Positions 24,068-33,132 of a DNA stretch of 64,000 nucleotides are shown here, piece after piece. The position numbers and the translations under genes were made by a program. Within the stretch, counting starts at the first letter, position 1, and the number at the start of each line of letters is the position of its first letter. This DNA comes from Lutimaribacter salitolerans (GTDB taxonomy: Bacteria > Pseudomonadota > Alphaproteobacteria > Rhodobacterales > Rhodobacteraceae), in NCBI RefSeq assembly GCF_042677865.1, contig NZ_JBHUDD010000159.1, positions 1 through 64,000 on the forward strand, read 5' to 3'. Below the pieces are notes generated by a model that was given only the letters and a program-made list of their open reading frames with translations, was not told the DNA's origin and did not search any database.

Positions 24068-24973
24068 ATGATCAAACAGCTTGAAATGCTGCTGGCGCTG
24101 GCCCGCGAACAGCATTTCGGCCGCGCCGCCGAACGGTTGGGCATCACGCAGCCCAGCCTGTCCAGCGGCATCAAGCAGCTCGAGGATCATCTGGGCGTCA
24201 AGCTGGTGCAGCGCGGCTCGCGCTATGGCGGGCTGACACCCGAGGGCCAGCGCGCCCTGACCTGGGCGCGCCAGATCGTCGGCGACACCCGCCGCCTGCG
24301 CGACGAGATGCGCGCCGTGCGCGAGGGGCTGTCGGGCCACCTGCGGCTGGCCGTGATCCCCACCGCCCTGACATGGGCGGCACGGCTGACCACCGATTTC
24401 GCCAAAGCGCACCCGAATGTCAGCTTTACGGTGCTGTCACGCTCGTCGGTCGAGATACTGGAGCAGCTGGAAAACCTCGATGCCGATGTCGGCATTTCCT
24501 ATCTCGACAACGAACCGCTGGGACGCGTTACCTCGGCCCCCTTGTATCGCGAGCATTATGCGCTGGTCTGCCGGGGCGATCATCCGCTGGCGGGGCGCGC
24601 GCGGCTGGCATGGTCCGATCTGGGCGATGCCGCGCTGTCGCTTTTGACCCCCGACATGCAGAACCGCCGCATCATCAACCGCAACTTCATGGAAGCCGGC
24701 GTGACCCCGCGCGCGCAGATCGAAAGCGGCTCGACCATCGTTCTGGTCGCCACCGTGCTGAACGGCGGGCAGGCCACGATCCTGCCCGAGGATCACGCCC
24801 GATTCCTTGCGCTTGGCCATGACCTGTCGGTCGTGCCCATCGCCGCCACCCGGGGCGCACCCACGGTGGGGCTGATCGCGCCCCATCAGGACGCGCAGAC
24901 CCCGGTTCTGACCGCGCTGTTCCGCGTTGCGGGGCGGATTGCGACGGATGAGCGTGCGGGCGCGACATCATAG
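24068..24973 (+). CDS. LysR-family regulator upstream of the formate dehydrogenase operon
   Basis: The 301-residue product has the N-terminal LysR helix-turn-helix (REQHFGRAAERLGITQPSLS at 14-33) and a periplasmic-binding-like effector domain. It lies 86 bp before fdsG in the same direction; in Cupriavidus and related bacteria a LysR protein, FdsR, controls fds from an adjacent position. That role is inferred from position. The spacer contains a 12-bp perfect palindrome suited to a regulator of this kind. Confidence 0.85.
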   Translation: MIKQLEMLLALAREQHFGRAAERLGITQPSLSSGIKQLEDHLGVKLVQRGSRYGGLTPEGQRALTWARQIVGDTRRLRDEMRAVREGLSGHLRLAVIPTALTWAARLTTDFAKAHPNVSFTVLSRSSVEILEQLENLDADVGISYLDNEPLGRVTSAPLYREHYALVCRGDHPLAGRARLAWSDLGDAALSLLTPDMQNRRIINRNFMEAGVTPRAQIESGSTIVLVATVLNGGQATILPEDHARFLALGHDLSVVPIAATRGAPTVGLIAPHQDAQTPVLTALFRVAGRIATDERAGATS

Positions 24974-24994
24974 GCGCAGCCTATCATCCAACGA

Positions 24995-25014
24995 AATATC
25001 GATATTGATATCCG
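24995..25014. promoter_or_regulatory. Palindromic operator candidate upstream of fdsG
   Basis: AATATCGATATT (24995-25006) is a perfect 12-bp palindrome, immediately overlapped by GATAT-TG-ATATC (25001-25012). The AT-rich island contrasts with GC-rich surroundings and lies 48 bp upstream of the fdsG start. It is a reasonable LysR-type binding region. Confidence 0.5.
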
Positions 25015-25059
25015 TATCGCGCGCCCGCACAGTTTCCCTGCCTATTGTGGGAGATACAC

Positions 25060-25563
25060 ATGCGCCCGGACGCCGCCGCCACCGAGCCACCCGTCGTGCC
25101 GCAAGACGTGCTGAGCGACAGCACGGCCCGCATCCTGTCTGACCATGACGGGCTTGAAGGGCCTTTGCTGCCGATCCTGCACGCGTTGCAGGCCGAGTTC
25201 GGGTTTGTGCCGCAGGCCGCCGTGCCGCTGATCGCCGAACGGCTGAACATCAGCAGGGCCGAAGTGGCGGGCGTGATCAGCTTTTACCACGATTTCCGCG
25301 CCGCCCCGGCAGGCCGCCGCGTCGTCCGCATCTGCCGGGCCGAGGCATGCCAGTCTATGGGCGCGAACACGCTGGCCGCGCAGATGCAGGACCGGCTGGG
25401 CATCGGCTGGGGTGAAACCACGCCCGACGGGGCCGTGACGCTGGAAGCGGTCTATTGCCTTGGGCTGTGCGCCTGCGCACCCGCCGTGCAGATCGACGGC
25501 GACCTGATGGGCCGCGCCGATGCACCCCGCATCGCCGCCGTGCTGGACGGGGTGACACCATGA
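25060..25563 (+). CDS. fdsG: NAD-dependent formate dehydrogenase gamma subunit (NuoE-like)
   Basis: The 167-residue protein is a thioredoxin-fold [2Fe-2S] subunit homologous to NuoE. The cluster cysteines are C92-x4-C97 and C133-x3-C137. In Fds enzymes it sits next to the FMN subunit and takes part in electron transfer between molybdenum and NAD+. The start at 25060 is preceded by GGGAG six bases away; a start five codons earlier is weaker. Its TGA overlaps the fdsB ATG. Confidence 0.92.
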   Translation: MRPDAAATEPPVVPQDVLSDSTARILSDHDGLEGPLLPILHALQAEFGFVPQAAVPLIAERLNISRAEVAGVISFYHDFRAAPAGRRVVRICRAEACQSMGANTLAAQMQDRLGIGWGETTPDGAVTLEAVYCLGLCACAPAVQIDGDLMGRADAPRIAAVLDGVTP

Positions 25564-27086
25564 AGATCTACCTGCCACAGGACGCCGCCGCCAAGGCGCT
25601 GGGGGCCGAGGACGTTGCCCGCGCGATCCGCGCCGAGGCGCAGGCACGCGGGGTCGAGATCACCCTGATCCGCACCGGCACGCGCGGCATGATCTGGCTG
25701 GAACCGCTCTTGGAGGTCGAAATAGACGGCCTGCGCCACGGTTTCGGCCCGATCACCCCTGCTGATGTGCCCGCCCTGTTCGGCGATCTGTCCGCGCATC
25801 CCCGCGCGCTGGGTCCGGTCGACGATCTGGACTGGATGAAACGCCAGACCCGGCTGACATTCGCCCGCGTCGGCGTGATCGACCCGCTGTCGCTGGACGA
25901 TTACGCGGCCCATGGCGGGCTGACAGGGCTGCGCCGGGCGCTGGCGATGACCGGTCAGGATATCGTGGACGAGGTCAAGGCTTCGGGCCTGCGCGGACGC
26001 GGCGGGGCCGGGTTCCCGACCGGCATCAAGTGGCAGACCGTGCATGACGCGCCAGCCGCGCAGAAATACATCGTCTGCAACGCCGACGAGGGCGACAGCG
26101 GCACATTCGCCGACCGCATGCTGATGGAGGGCGACCCCTTTACCCTGATCGAAGGCATGGCCATAGCGGGTCTGGGTGTGGGCGCCACGCGCGGCTATGT
26201 CTACCTGCGCAGCGAATACCCCGACGCCATCGCCGTGATGCAGGCCGCGGTCGGGATCGCGCGCAACGCGGGCGTGCTGGGGGCCGATGTGCTGGGCAGT
26301 GGCCGGGCGTTCGACATGGAAATCCGCGTGGGCGCGGGCGCCTATGTCTGCGGCGAGGAGACCAGCCTGCTCAACAGCCTGGAAGGCAAGCGCGGCGTCG
26401 TGCGCGCCAAGCCGCCTCTGCCTGCGTTGCAGGGGTTTCTGGGCCAGCCCACGGTGGTGAACAACGTGATCTCGCTGGCGACCGTGCCGGTGATCTTCGA
26501 ACGTGGCGCGCAGCATTATGCCGATTTCGGCCTGGGCCGGTCGCGCGGCACCGTGACCCTGCAGATCGCGGGCAACGTGGCGCGCGGCGGGCTGTTCGAG
26601 ACCGCGTTCGGCATGACGCTGGACACGGTGGTCAACGATCTGGCCGGCGGCACCGCAACGGGCCGTTCCGTCAAGGCGGTGCAGGTCGGCGGGCCGCTGG
26701 GGGCTTACCTGCCGGTGTCACAGTTCGACGCCGCACTGGGGTACGAGGAACTGGACGCCAAGGGCGGGCTGCTGGGTCATGCGGGGCTGGTGGTGTTCGA
26801 CGATCAGGCCGACATGCTGGGCATGGCGCGGTTTGCGATGGAATTCTGCGCGGTGGAAAGCTGCGGCAAGTGCACGCCCTGCCGCATCGGGGCCGTGCGC
26901 GGGGTCGAAACCATCGACCGCATCGCGGCGGGCGATGCGGCGGCGGTCGGATTGCTGACCGACCTGTGCGAGACGATGCAGGACGGCAGCCTGTGCGCGC
27001 TTGGCGGGTTTACACCGTTCCCGGTGATGTCGGCCCTGACGCATTTCCCCGACGAGTTCGCCCGAGACCGGGAGGCAGCGGAATGA
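25560..27086 (+). CDS. fdsB: NAD-dependent formate dehydrogenase beta subunit (NuoF-like)
   Basis: The 508-residue protein has an N-terminal thioredoxin-like part, then the FMN/NADH fold with LRGRGGAGFPTG and CNADEGDSGTFADR, and near the C-terminus the [4Fe-4S] motif ESCGKCTPCRIG with a later cysteine. It passes electrons from the FdsA cluster chain to NAD+. The ATGA overlap with fdsG indicates coupling. The gap of 106 bp to fdsA holds a dispersed repeat instead of the tight junctions elsewhere in the operon. Confidence 0.93.
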   Translation: MKIYLPQDAAAKALGAEDVARAIRAEAQARGVEITLIRTGTRGMIWLEPLLEVEIDGLRHGFGPITPADVPALFGDLSAHPRALGPVDDLDWMKRQTRLTFARVGVIDPLSLDDYAAHGGLTGLRRALAMTGQDIVDEVKASGLRGRGGAGFPTGIKWQTVHDAPAAQKYIVCNADEGDSGTFADRMLMEGDPFTLIEGMAIAGLGVGATRGYVYLRSEYPDAIAVMQAAVGIARNAGVLGADVLGSGRAFDMEIRVGAGAYVCGEETSLLNSLEGKRGVVRAKPPLPALQGFLGQPTVVNNVISLATVPVIFERGAQHYADFGLGRSRGTVTLQIAGNVARGGLFETAFGMTLDTVVNDLAGGTATGRSVKAVQVGGPLGAYLPVSQFDAALGYEELDAKGGLLGHAGLVVFDDQADMLGMARFAMEFCAVESCGKCTPCRIGAVRGVETIDRIAAGDAAAVGLLTDLCETMQDGSLCALGGFTPFPVMSALTHFPDEFARDREAAE

Positions 27087-27125
27087 GGATGGCGCAGGTG
27101 TTGCGCCGCGCGGTGCGCGGCGACC

Positions 27126-27180
27126 GGGTGGGGGGCTCTGCCCCCCACTCCCCCCGGAGTTTACTTGGCAAGATGAAGCA
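27126..27180 (+). repeat. Dispersed GC-hairpin repeat between fdsB and fdsA
   Basis: GGGGGG-CTCTG-CCCCCC is followed by CCCCCCGGAGTTTACTT and then AAGATGAAG. The same order (GC hairpin, CCCCGG plus AT-rich step, purine-rich AAGANGAAG tail) occurs inverted at 31133-31200. Similar elements are familiar in Rhodobacteraceae spacers. Confidence 0.7.
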
Positions 27181-27192
27181 GCGGACCGCGCG

Positions 27193-30105
27193 ATGAAGGA
27201 TTTCATCATTCCCGACGACCGCGACATGGGCACGCCCGCATCCCGCTCGGATATCATGGTGACGCTCAGCATCGACGGCTTCGATGTGACCGTCCCCGAA
27301 GGCACATCCGTCATGCGCGCCGCGGCCGAGGCGGGCATCGCGGTGCCCAAGCTGTGCGCCACCGACAGTCTGGAGGCCTTCGGGTCGTGCCGGTTGTGCG
27401 TGGTCGAGATCGAGGGCCGGCGCGGCACGCCCGCGTCCTGCACGACGCCGGTGGCCCCCGGCATGGCCGTGCGCACCCAATCGGACAAGGTGCGCCGCAT
27501 CCGCAAGGGCGTGATGGAGCTGTATATCAGCGATCACCCGCTGGATTGCCTGACCTGCTCGGCCAATGGCGATTGCGAATTGCAGGACATGGCGGGTGCC
27601 GTGGGCCTGCGCGACGTGCGGTATCAGGCGCCCGAAGGCGGCGCGCTGGCCAACCATTTTGCCCCTCGCAACACCAGCGGCGAGGCCAATCCCGAGTGGT
27701 TGCCGAAAGACGACAGCAACCCCTATTTCACCTATGATCCGTCGAAATGCATCGTCTGCAACCGCTGTGTACGCGCCTGCGAAGAAGTGCAGGGCACATT
27801 CGCGCTGACCATCGACGGGCGCGGGTTTGACAGCCGCGTGTCGGCGGGCAGCTTTGGCGAAGACTTCATGGCCTCCGACTGCGTGTCCTGCGGGGCCTGC
27901 GTGCAGGCCTGCCCGACCGCCACCTTGCAGGAAAAATCGGTGATCGAGATGGGCACGCCCGAGCGCAGCGTGATCACCACCTGCGCCTATTGCGGCGTGG
28001 GCTGTTCGTTCAAGGCCGAGATGCAGGGCGATCAGGTCGTGCGCATGGTGCCCTACAAGCATGGCAAGGCCAACCGCGGCCATTCCTGCGTCAAGGGGCG
28101 GTTCGCCTATGGCTATGCCAGCCACAAGGACCGCATCCTGAACCCGATGATCCGCGAGCAGATAGACCAGCCATGGCGCGAGGTCACGTGGGAGGAGGCG
28201 ATCGGTTTTGCCGCCAACCGCCTGCGCGGATTGCAGGCGCAATACGGTCAGAAATCCATCGGCGTCATCACCTCAAGCCGCTGCACCAACGAAGAGACGT
28301 TTCTGGTGCAGAAACTGGCCCGCGCTGTGTTTGGCAACAACAACACCGACACCTGCGCGCGGGTGTGCCATTCGCCCACCGGATATGGCCTTGGCCAGAC
28401 GTTCGGCACCTCTGCGGGCACGCAGGATTTCGACAGCGTCGAACACACCGACGTGGTGATCGTGATCGGGGCCAACCCCACCGACGGGCACCCGGTCTTT
28501 GCGGCGCGGTTGAAGAAGCGCCTGCGCGCAGGTGCAAAGCTGATCGTGATCGACCCCCGCCGGATCGACCTGGTGAAATCGCCGCATGTCGCCGCGGCCC
28601 ATCACCTGCCCCTGCGACCCGGCACCAACGTCGCCGTGGTCACCGCGCTGTCGCATGTCATCGTGACCGAGGGGCTGATGGATCAGGCCTTCATCCGCGA
28701 GCGGTGCGACTGGGACGAGTTTCAGGATTACGCCGCCTTCGTCAGCGATCCGCGCCATTCCCCCGAGGCGACCGAGATGCTGACCGGGGTTCCTGCCACA
28801 GACCTGCGCGCCGCCGCCCGCCTGTTCGCCACCGGCGGCAACGGGTCCATCTATTACGGGCTGGGCGTGACCGAGCATTCGCAGGGATCGACCACGGTGA
28901 TGGCGATCGCCAACCTGGCCATGCTGACCGGCAACCTGGGCCGTCCCGGCGTGGGCGTGAACCCGCTGCGCGGACAAAACAACGTGCAGGGCGCCTGCGA
29001 CATGGGCAGTTTCCCGCATGAACTGCCCGGCTACCGCCATGTCAAAAACGACGATGCCCGCGCCATGTTCGACGCGCTGTGGGGTGTCACGATCGACCCC
29101 GAGCCGGGCCTGCGCATCCCCAACATGCTGGACGCGGCCGTCGATGGCACGTTCAAGGGGCTTTACTGCCAGGGCGAGGATATCCTGCAATCGGACCCCG
29201 ACACCAAGCATGTCGCCGCAGGTCTGGCGGCGATGGACTGCGTCATCGTCCATGACCTGTTCCTGAACGAGACGGCAAATTATGCCCATGTCTTCCTGCC
29301 CGGCAGCACGTTCCTGGAAAAGGACGGCACCTTCACCAACGCCGAGCGTCGCATCAACCGCGTGCGCGAGGTGATGAAGCCGCGCAACGGCTATGCCGAC
29401 TGGGAGGTGACGCAGCTTCTGGCCAACGCCATGCTGCAGGATGCCGGTCGCGCGCCCTGGCATTATACCCATCCCGCCCAGATCATGGACGAGATCGCCG
29501 CCACCACGCCCAGCTTTGCCGGGGTGGATTACGCCCTGCTCGAAGAAAAGGGCAGCGTGCAATGGCCCTGCAACGCGGCCAACCCCGAAGGCACGCCGCT
29601 GATGCATGTCGATGGCTTCGTGCGCGGCAAGGGGCGGTTCATCGTCACCGAATACGTGGCGACAGACGAACGCACAGGCCCGCGTTTCCCGCTGCTGCTG
29701 ACCACCGGGCGCATCCTGTCGCAATACAATGTCGGGGCCCAGACACGGCGCACCGAAAACGTGATCTGGCACGACCAGGACGTGCTGGAGATCCACCCGC
29801 ACGATGCCGAGAACCGCGGCCTGCGCGATGGCGACTGGGTGCGTCTGGCGTCACGCTCGGGCGAAACCAGCCTGCGTGCAAAGATCACCGACCGGGTCAG
29901 CCCCGGTGTGGTCTACACCACCTTCCACCACCCCGACACGCAGGCCAACGTGATCACCACCGACTATTCCGACTGGGCCACCAACTGCCCCGAATACAAG
30001 GTGACGGCGGTGCAGGTCAGCGCGTCGAACGGTCCCAGCGAGTGGCAACAGGACTACACCGCGCAGGCCGCCGCCGCGCGCCGCATCCTGCCGGCGGCGG
30101 AATGA
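27193..30105 (+). CDS. fdsA: Formate dehydrogenase catalytic alpha subunit (Mo-bis-MGD)
   Basis: The 970-residue protein oxidises formate to CO2 on a molybdenum bis-MGD cofactor in the cytoplasm. It has a NuoG-like N-terminus with a [2Fe-2S] site (CATDSLEAFGSCRLC), a His-type cluster region HPLDCLTCSANGDC, two ferredoxin [4Fe-4S] motifs (CIVCNRCVRAC and CVSCGACVQAC), and the proximal cluster beginning CAYCGVGC. The Mo ligand is Cys 392 in ARVCHSPT, so it is a cysteine, not selenocysteine, enzyme. Its TGA overlaps the ATG of fdhD. Confidence 0.95.
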   Translation: MKDFIIPDDRDMGTPASRSDIMVTLSIDGFDVTVPEGTSVMRAAAEAGIAVPKLCATDSLEAFGSCRLCVVEIEGRRGTPASCTTPVAPGMAVRTQSDKVRRIRKGVMELYISDHPLDCLTCSANGDCELQDMAGAVGLRDVRYQAPEGGALANHFAPRNTSGEANPEWLPKDDSNPYFTYDPSKCIVCNRCVRACEEVQGTFALTIDGRGFDSRVSAGSFGEDFMASDCVSCGACVQACPTATLQEKSVIEMGTPERSVITTCAYCGVGCSFKAEMQGDQVVRMVPYKHGKANRGHSCVKGRFAYGYASHKDRILNPMIREQIDQPWREVTWEEAIGFAANRLRGLQAQYGQKSIGVITSSRCTNEETFLVQKLARAVFGNNNTDTCARVCHSPTGYGLGQTFGTSAGTQDFDSVEHTDVVIVIGANPTDGHPVFAARLKKRLRAGAKLIVIDPRRIDLVKSPHVAAAHHLPLRPGTNVAVVTALSHVIVTEGLMDQAFIRERCDWDEFQDYAAFVSDPRHSPEATEMLTGVPATDLRAAARLFATGGNGSIYYGLGVTEHSQGSTTVMAIANLAMLTGNLGRPGVGVNPLRGQNNVQGACDMGSFPHELPGYRHVKNDDARAMFDALWGVTIDPEPGLRIPNMLDAAVDGTFKGLYCQGEDILQSDPDTKHVAAGLAAMDCVIVHDLFLNETANYAHVFLPGSTFLEKDGTFTNAERRINRVREVMKPRNGYADWEVTQLLANAMLQDAGRAPWHYTHPAQIMDEIAATTPSFAGVDYALLEEKGSVQWPCNAANPEGTPLMHVDGFVRGKGRFIVTEYVATDERTGPRFPLLLTTGRILSQYNVGAQTRRTENVIWHDQDVLEIHPHDAENRGLRDGDWVRLASRSGETSLRAKITDRVSPGVVYTTFHHPDTQANVITTDYSDWATNCPEYKVTAVQVSASNGPSEWQQDYTAQAAAARRILPAAE

Positions 30106-30929
30106 TCATGGGCACGCGCGCGCATAGAACCCGCAACGGGCAGTCGGTGCAATCGGGCGCCGCCCGCGCCATCACCCGCGCCCTGCCCGACGAGGTGCCG
30201 GTGGCGCTGGTCTTCAACGGGTCGACGCAGGCGGTGATGATGGCCAGCCCAGCCGATATCGCCGATTTCGCCCATGGCTTCGCCCTGTCCGAAGGGCTGA
30301 TCGACGGACTGGACCAGATCGAGGGCTTCGAAGAGCTCCGGCACGACCGCGGGATCGAGGCCCGGTTCTGGCTGCGTGCCGACCGTGCCACCCTGCTGCA
30401 CCAGCGCCGCCGCGCGATGCTGGGGCCGGTGGGCTGCGGGCTGTGCGGCATCGACAGCCTGGATGCCGCCCTGCGCGCCCTTCCCCGCCTGCCCGACGGT
30501 GACCTGCGTCTGTCGCATGCAGAGGTGGCCGGGGCCAGTGACGCCCTGCGCGCGCAGCAACCGCTGCACGACCGCACCCGCGCCACCCATGCGGCGGGTT
30601 TTCTGCAACCGGGCCACGGGATCACCCTGGCGCGCGAGGATGTGGGCCGCCACAACGCGCTGGACAAGCTGATCGGCGCGCTGGCACGACAGGGCACCGA
30701 CCCCGCCACCGGCGCTGTCGTCATCACCAGCCGGGTATCGGTGGACATGGTGCAGAAATGCGTGATGGCCGGCGCGCCTGTGCTGATCGCGGTATCGGCC
30801 CCCACCGCGCTGGCGGTCGAAATGGCCGAGGATGCCAACCTGACGCTGGCCACATTCGCACGCGGCGACGGGTTCGACCTTTACGCCCATCCGCAACGTA
30901 TCACGCAAAGAGGCAGCGATGTCGCCTGA
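30102..30929 (+). CDS. fdsC: Formate dehydrogenase maturation sulfurtransferase FdhD/FdsC
   Basis: The 275-residue protein is FdhD-like: GPVGCGLCGIDSL carries the CxxC that passes sulfur from IscS to the molybdenum cofactor, and FAHGFALSEGLI, AREDVGRHNALDKLIG and ITSRVSVDMVQK are family blocks. In fds operons the gene is called fdsC. Its ATG overlaps the fdsA stop, and its end overlaps the fdsD start by 11 bp. The longer open frame upstream is fdsA in another frame. Confidence 0.92.
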   Translation: MIMGTRAHRTRNGQSVQSGAARAITRALPDEVPVALVFNGSTQAVMMASPADIADFAHGFALSEGLIDGLDQIEGFEELRHDRGIEARFWLRADRATLLHQRRRAMLGPVGCGLCGIDSLDAALRALPRLPDGDLRLSHAEVAGASDALRAQQPLHDRTRATHAAGFLQPGHGITLAREDVGRHNALDKLIGALARQGTDPATGAVVITSRVSVDMVQKCVMAGAPVLIAVSAPTALAVEMAEDANLTLATFARGDGFDLYAHPQRITQRGSDVA

Positions 30930-31200
30930 GAAACTGACCATGATGGCCAACCAGATCGCCACCTTCTTCAGGTCCCAGCCGGGCACGGATCAACCCCAAC
31001 GCATTGCCGCCCATATCAATGATTTCTGGGAACCCCGGATGCGCGCGCAACTGGCCGCCCATGTGGCCGATGGCGCATCGGGCCTCGACCCGCTGGTGAT
31101 CGCCGCGATGGACCACATCCGCCTGCCCCCCTGTTCTTCCTCTCTCTTCAAATATCCCGGGGTGAATTGGCCAACGGCCAAGAGGGGCAGCGCCCCTTGA
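30919..31200 (+). CDS. fdsD: Formate dehydrogenase delta subunit with a repeat-encoded tail
   Basis: Residues 1-70 match FdsD, a small protein needed for FdsABG assembly or activity: MSPEKLTMMANQIATFF, IAAHINDFWEPRMRAQL and GLDPLVIAAM. From about residue 71 the coding sequence runs into the dispersed intergenic repeat and reads PCSSSLFKYPGVNWPTAKRG to the stop. The normal FdsD tail is short, so a repeat has probably landed at or over the original stop. It overlaps fdhD by 11 bp and ends the operon. Confidence 0.85.
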   Translation: MSPEKLTMMANQIATFFRSQPGTDQPQRIAAHINDFWEPRMRAQLAAHVADGASGLDPLVIAAMDHIRLPPCSSSLFKYPGVNWPTAKRGSAP

Positions 31201-31228
31201 CCCCGAGGCCCGGAACGGGCCGAGATAC
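31133..31228 (-). repeat. Dispersed repeat at the end of the fds operon (inverted copy)
   Basis: Read on the minus strand it has GGGGCGCTGCCCC, then CACCCCGGGATATTTGAAGAG and a GAGGAAGAA tail, the same layout as 27126-27180. Downstream a second stem, GGCCC-N5-GGGCC (31207-31221), may act as the operon's transcription end. It encodes the FdsD tail. Confidence 0.65.
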
Positions 31229-31261
31229 AGGGCGTCGCGTCAGCGACACCGCCGGATCACG

Positions 31262-32569
31262 CTAAAGCCCCGGCAACCACAAGGCCAGTTGCGGGTACAT
31301 CACCAGCAGCACCACCAGCAGCAACGAACAGCCCATGAACGGGAATGCCGACACATAGATGTCGCGCATCGTCGTCTCGGGCGGGGCCACCCCCTTCATC
31401 ACGAACAGCAGCAGGCCAAAGGGCGGCGTGGTAAAGCTGATCTCCAGCGCCAGCAGCATGATCAGCCCGAACCAGATCAGATCGAACCCCAGCGTCTGCG
31501 CCAGCGGGAAAAAGATCGGCACGGTCAGCAGCATCATGCTGATCTGCTCCATGAACATCCCCAGCAACAGCAGCACCGCAAACATCACGCACAGCATGGC
31601 GATCGGGGCCAGCTCGAACCCGGTGGCCCAGTTGATCAGGCCCCGCGATGCGCCGGAAAACGCCAGAAGCTGGCTGAACGTGGCCGAGCCGAACACGATC
31701 AGATAGGCCATCAGGGTCACCCGCATCGCGCCGACCACCGATTTCTTGATCGCCTCCCAGGTCAGGCAGCGGAACACCACCGCAAGGATCAGCACCCCCA
31801 GCGCGCCAAAGGCAGCCGCCTCGGAGGGGGTGACGATGCCGCCCACCATCATCGCCACGATGATCACCATCACCGACAGCATCGGGATCACGTCGCGCGC
31901 CAGCAGCAGCAGTTTCTGGCCCAGCGGCATGTGCTCGACCTCATAGGCGGGGGCGGCGGTGGGGTCGATGCGGGTCTGCACCCAGATCGTCGCGATGTAG
32001 AACGACGCCAAGATCAGCCCCGGGATGATCCCCGCGATCAGCAACGCGCCCACGTCGATCCGCGCCAGCGTCGCCAGCAGCACCGCCAACGCCGAGGGCG
32101 GGATGATGATCGCCAGCCCCCCCGTTCCCAGGATAGGCCCGATCGACATGTGTTTCTTGTAGCCGCGCGCGCTCATCTCGGGGACCATCAGGCTGCCCAG
32201 CAGCGCGGTCGAGCCCATCGACGATCCCGACAGGGTGGAAAACCCGGTGCCGCCCAGAACCGTGACATAGCTCAGCCGCCCCGGCAGCTTGCCCATCAGC
32301 CGGTCGATGGCGTTGAACATCCGCGCGCCAAGGCCGGTGTGAAAGAATATCTCGCCCATCAGCAGAAACAGCGGGATCGGCACCAGCGCAAAGGATGTCA
32401 GCGATCCCAGCCCGTTGTTCAACAGCGCCGAGATCCCCCGTTCGCCGCCCATGAACACCCAGGCCCCTACGATATTGGCCGCCAGAAATGCCAGCGCCAC
32501 GGGCATCCCGATCGCCATCAGCCCGATGATCGACCCCAGCAGCAGGGCCAGTGCCTCGTACCATTCCAT
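31262..32569 (-). CDS. dctM: TRAP transporter large membrane subunit
   Basis: The 435-residue protein has about twelve membrane helices typical of DctM, the ion-coupled channel half of TRAP importers, including GSSMGSTALLGSLMVPEM and a second-half counterpart. The start at 32569 gives MEWYEALALLLGS, and the ATG overlaps the dctQ stop by one base. It ends the leftward gntR-leuCD-dctPQM run. Confidence 0.92.
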   Translation of the reverse strand: MEWYEALALLLGSIIGLMAIGMPVALAFLAANIVGAWVFMGGERGISALLNNGLGSLTSFALVPIPLFLLMGEIFFHTGLGARMFNAIDRLMGKLPGRLSYVTVLGGTGFSTLSGSSMGSTALLGSLMVPEMSARGYKKHMSIGPILGTGGLAIIIPPSALAVLLATLARIDVGALLIAGIIPGLILASFYIATIWVQTRIDPTAAPAYEVEHMPLGQKLLLLARDVIPMLSVMVIIVAMMVGGIVTPSEAAAFGALGVLILAVVFRCLTWEAIKKSVVGAMRVTLMAYLIVFGSATFSQLLAFSGASRGLINWATGFELAPIAMLCVMFAVLLLLGMFMEQISMMLLTVPIFFPLAQTLGFDLIWFGLIMLLALEISFTTPPFGLLLFVMKGVAPPETTMRDIYVSAFPFMGCSLLLVVLLVMYPQLALWLPGL

Positions 32570-33075
32570 TATTCGTGTATCCCCGCCTCGCCCGAATGCA
32601 TCAGGTCGTCGCCAAAGACGAACCGCGAAAACTCCACCGCCATCAGGCCAAAGCACACCGGGAACGAGATCGTCAGCATCCAGCGCGGAAAGTAATAGGC
32701 CCGCACGTCATAATCGTTGCGCGCAAGGTTGGTCGCCACCAGATCGGCCCCCTTCCACGCCAGCACAAGGCAGACCAGAACGCACAGGGCCGCCACACCC
32801 CGGCTGACCACCCGGCGCAGGGGCCCCGGCAGGGCGGCGGTGACAAGTTCGATATGCACATGGCCCTTTTCGCGCACCAGCCAGGGTGCGCCCAGCATGG
32901 TCATGTACAGCAGCGCATATTCTGCGGATGTGAACAGCCAGGCAAAGGGCTGCAGGCCCAGATTGCGCATCGTCACCGACACGATGACCGACACCATCAG
33001 CCACAGCAGCATCGCCCCCGCGATGCCCGCCATCAGGTAGAGAAACCCGGTATAGACCCGGCCAAGCGCCTGCAT
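32569..33075 (-). CDS. dctQ: TRAP transporter small membrane subunit
   Basis: The product (168 residues from 33075) has four membrane segments and the DctQ pattern RVYTGFLYLMAGIAGAMLLW and LGAPWLVREKGHVHIELV. AAGGG six bases upstream supports 33075; 33090 is an alternative start. It lies between dctP and dctM, as in most TRAP operons. Confidence 0.88.
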   Translation of the reverse strand: MQALGRVYTGFLYLMAGIAGAMLLWLMVSVIVSVTMRNLGLQPFAWLFTSAEYALLYMTMLGAPWLVREKGHVHIELVTAALPGPLRRVVSRGVAALCVLVCLVLAWKGADLVATNLARNDYDVRAYYFPRWMLTISFPVCFGLMAVEFSRFVFGDDLMHSGEAGIHE

Positions 33076-33132
33076 GTCCTGCCCTTTCATGGGAAATGGG
33101 CGGCCCCACAACGGGACCGCCCGGCTGGGCGA

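Noticed and set aside
25045..31200. NADH dehydrogenase (complex I) fragment nuoE-nuoF-nuoG
   Set aside because: The alpha subunit has the Mo-bis-MGD domain with the ARVCHSPT ligand and is followed by fdhD and fdsD, which define formate dehydrogenase.
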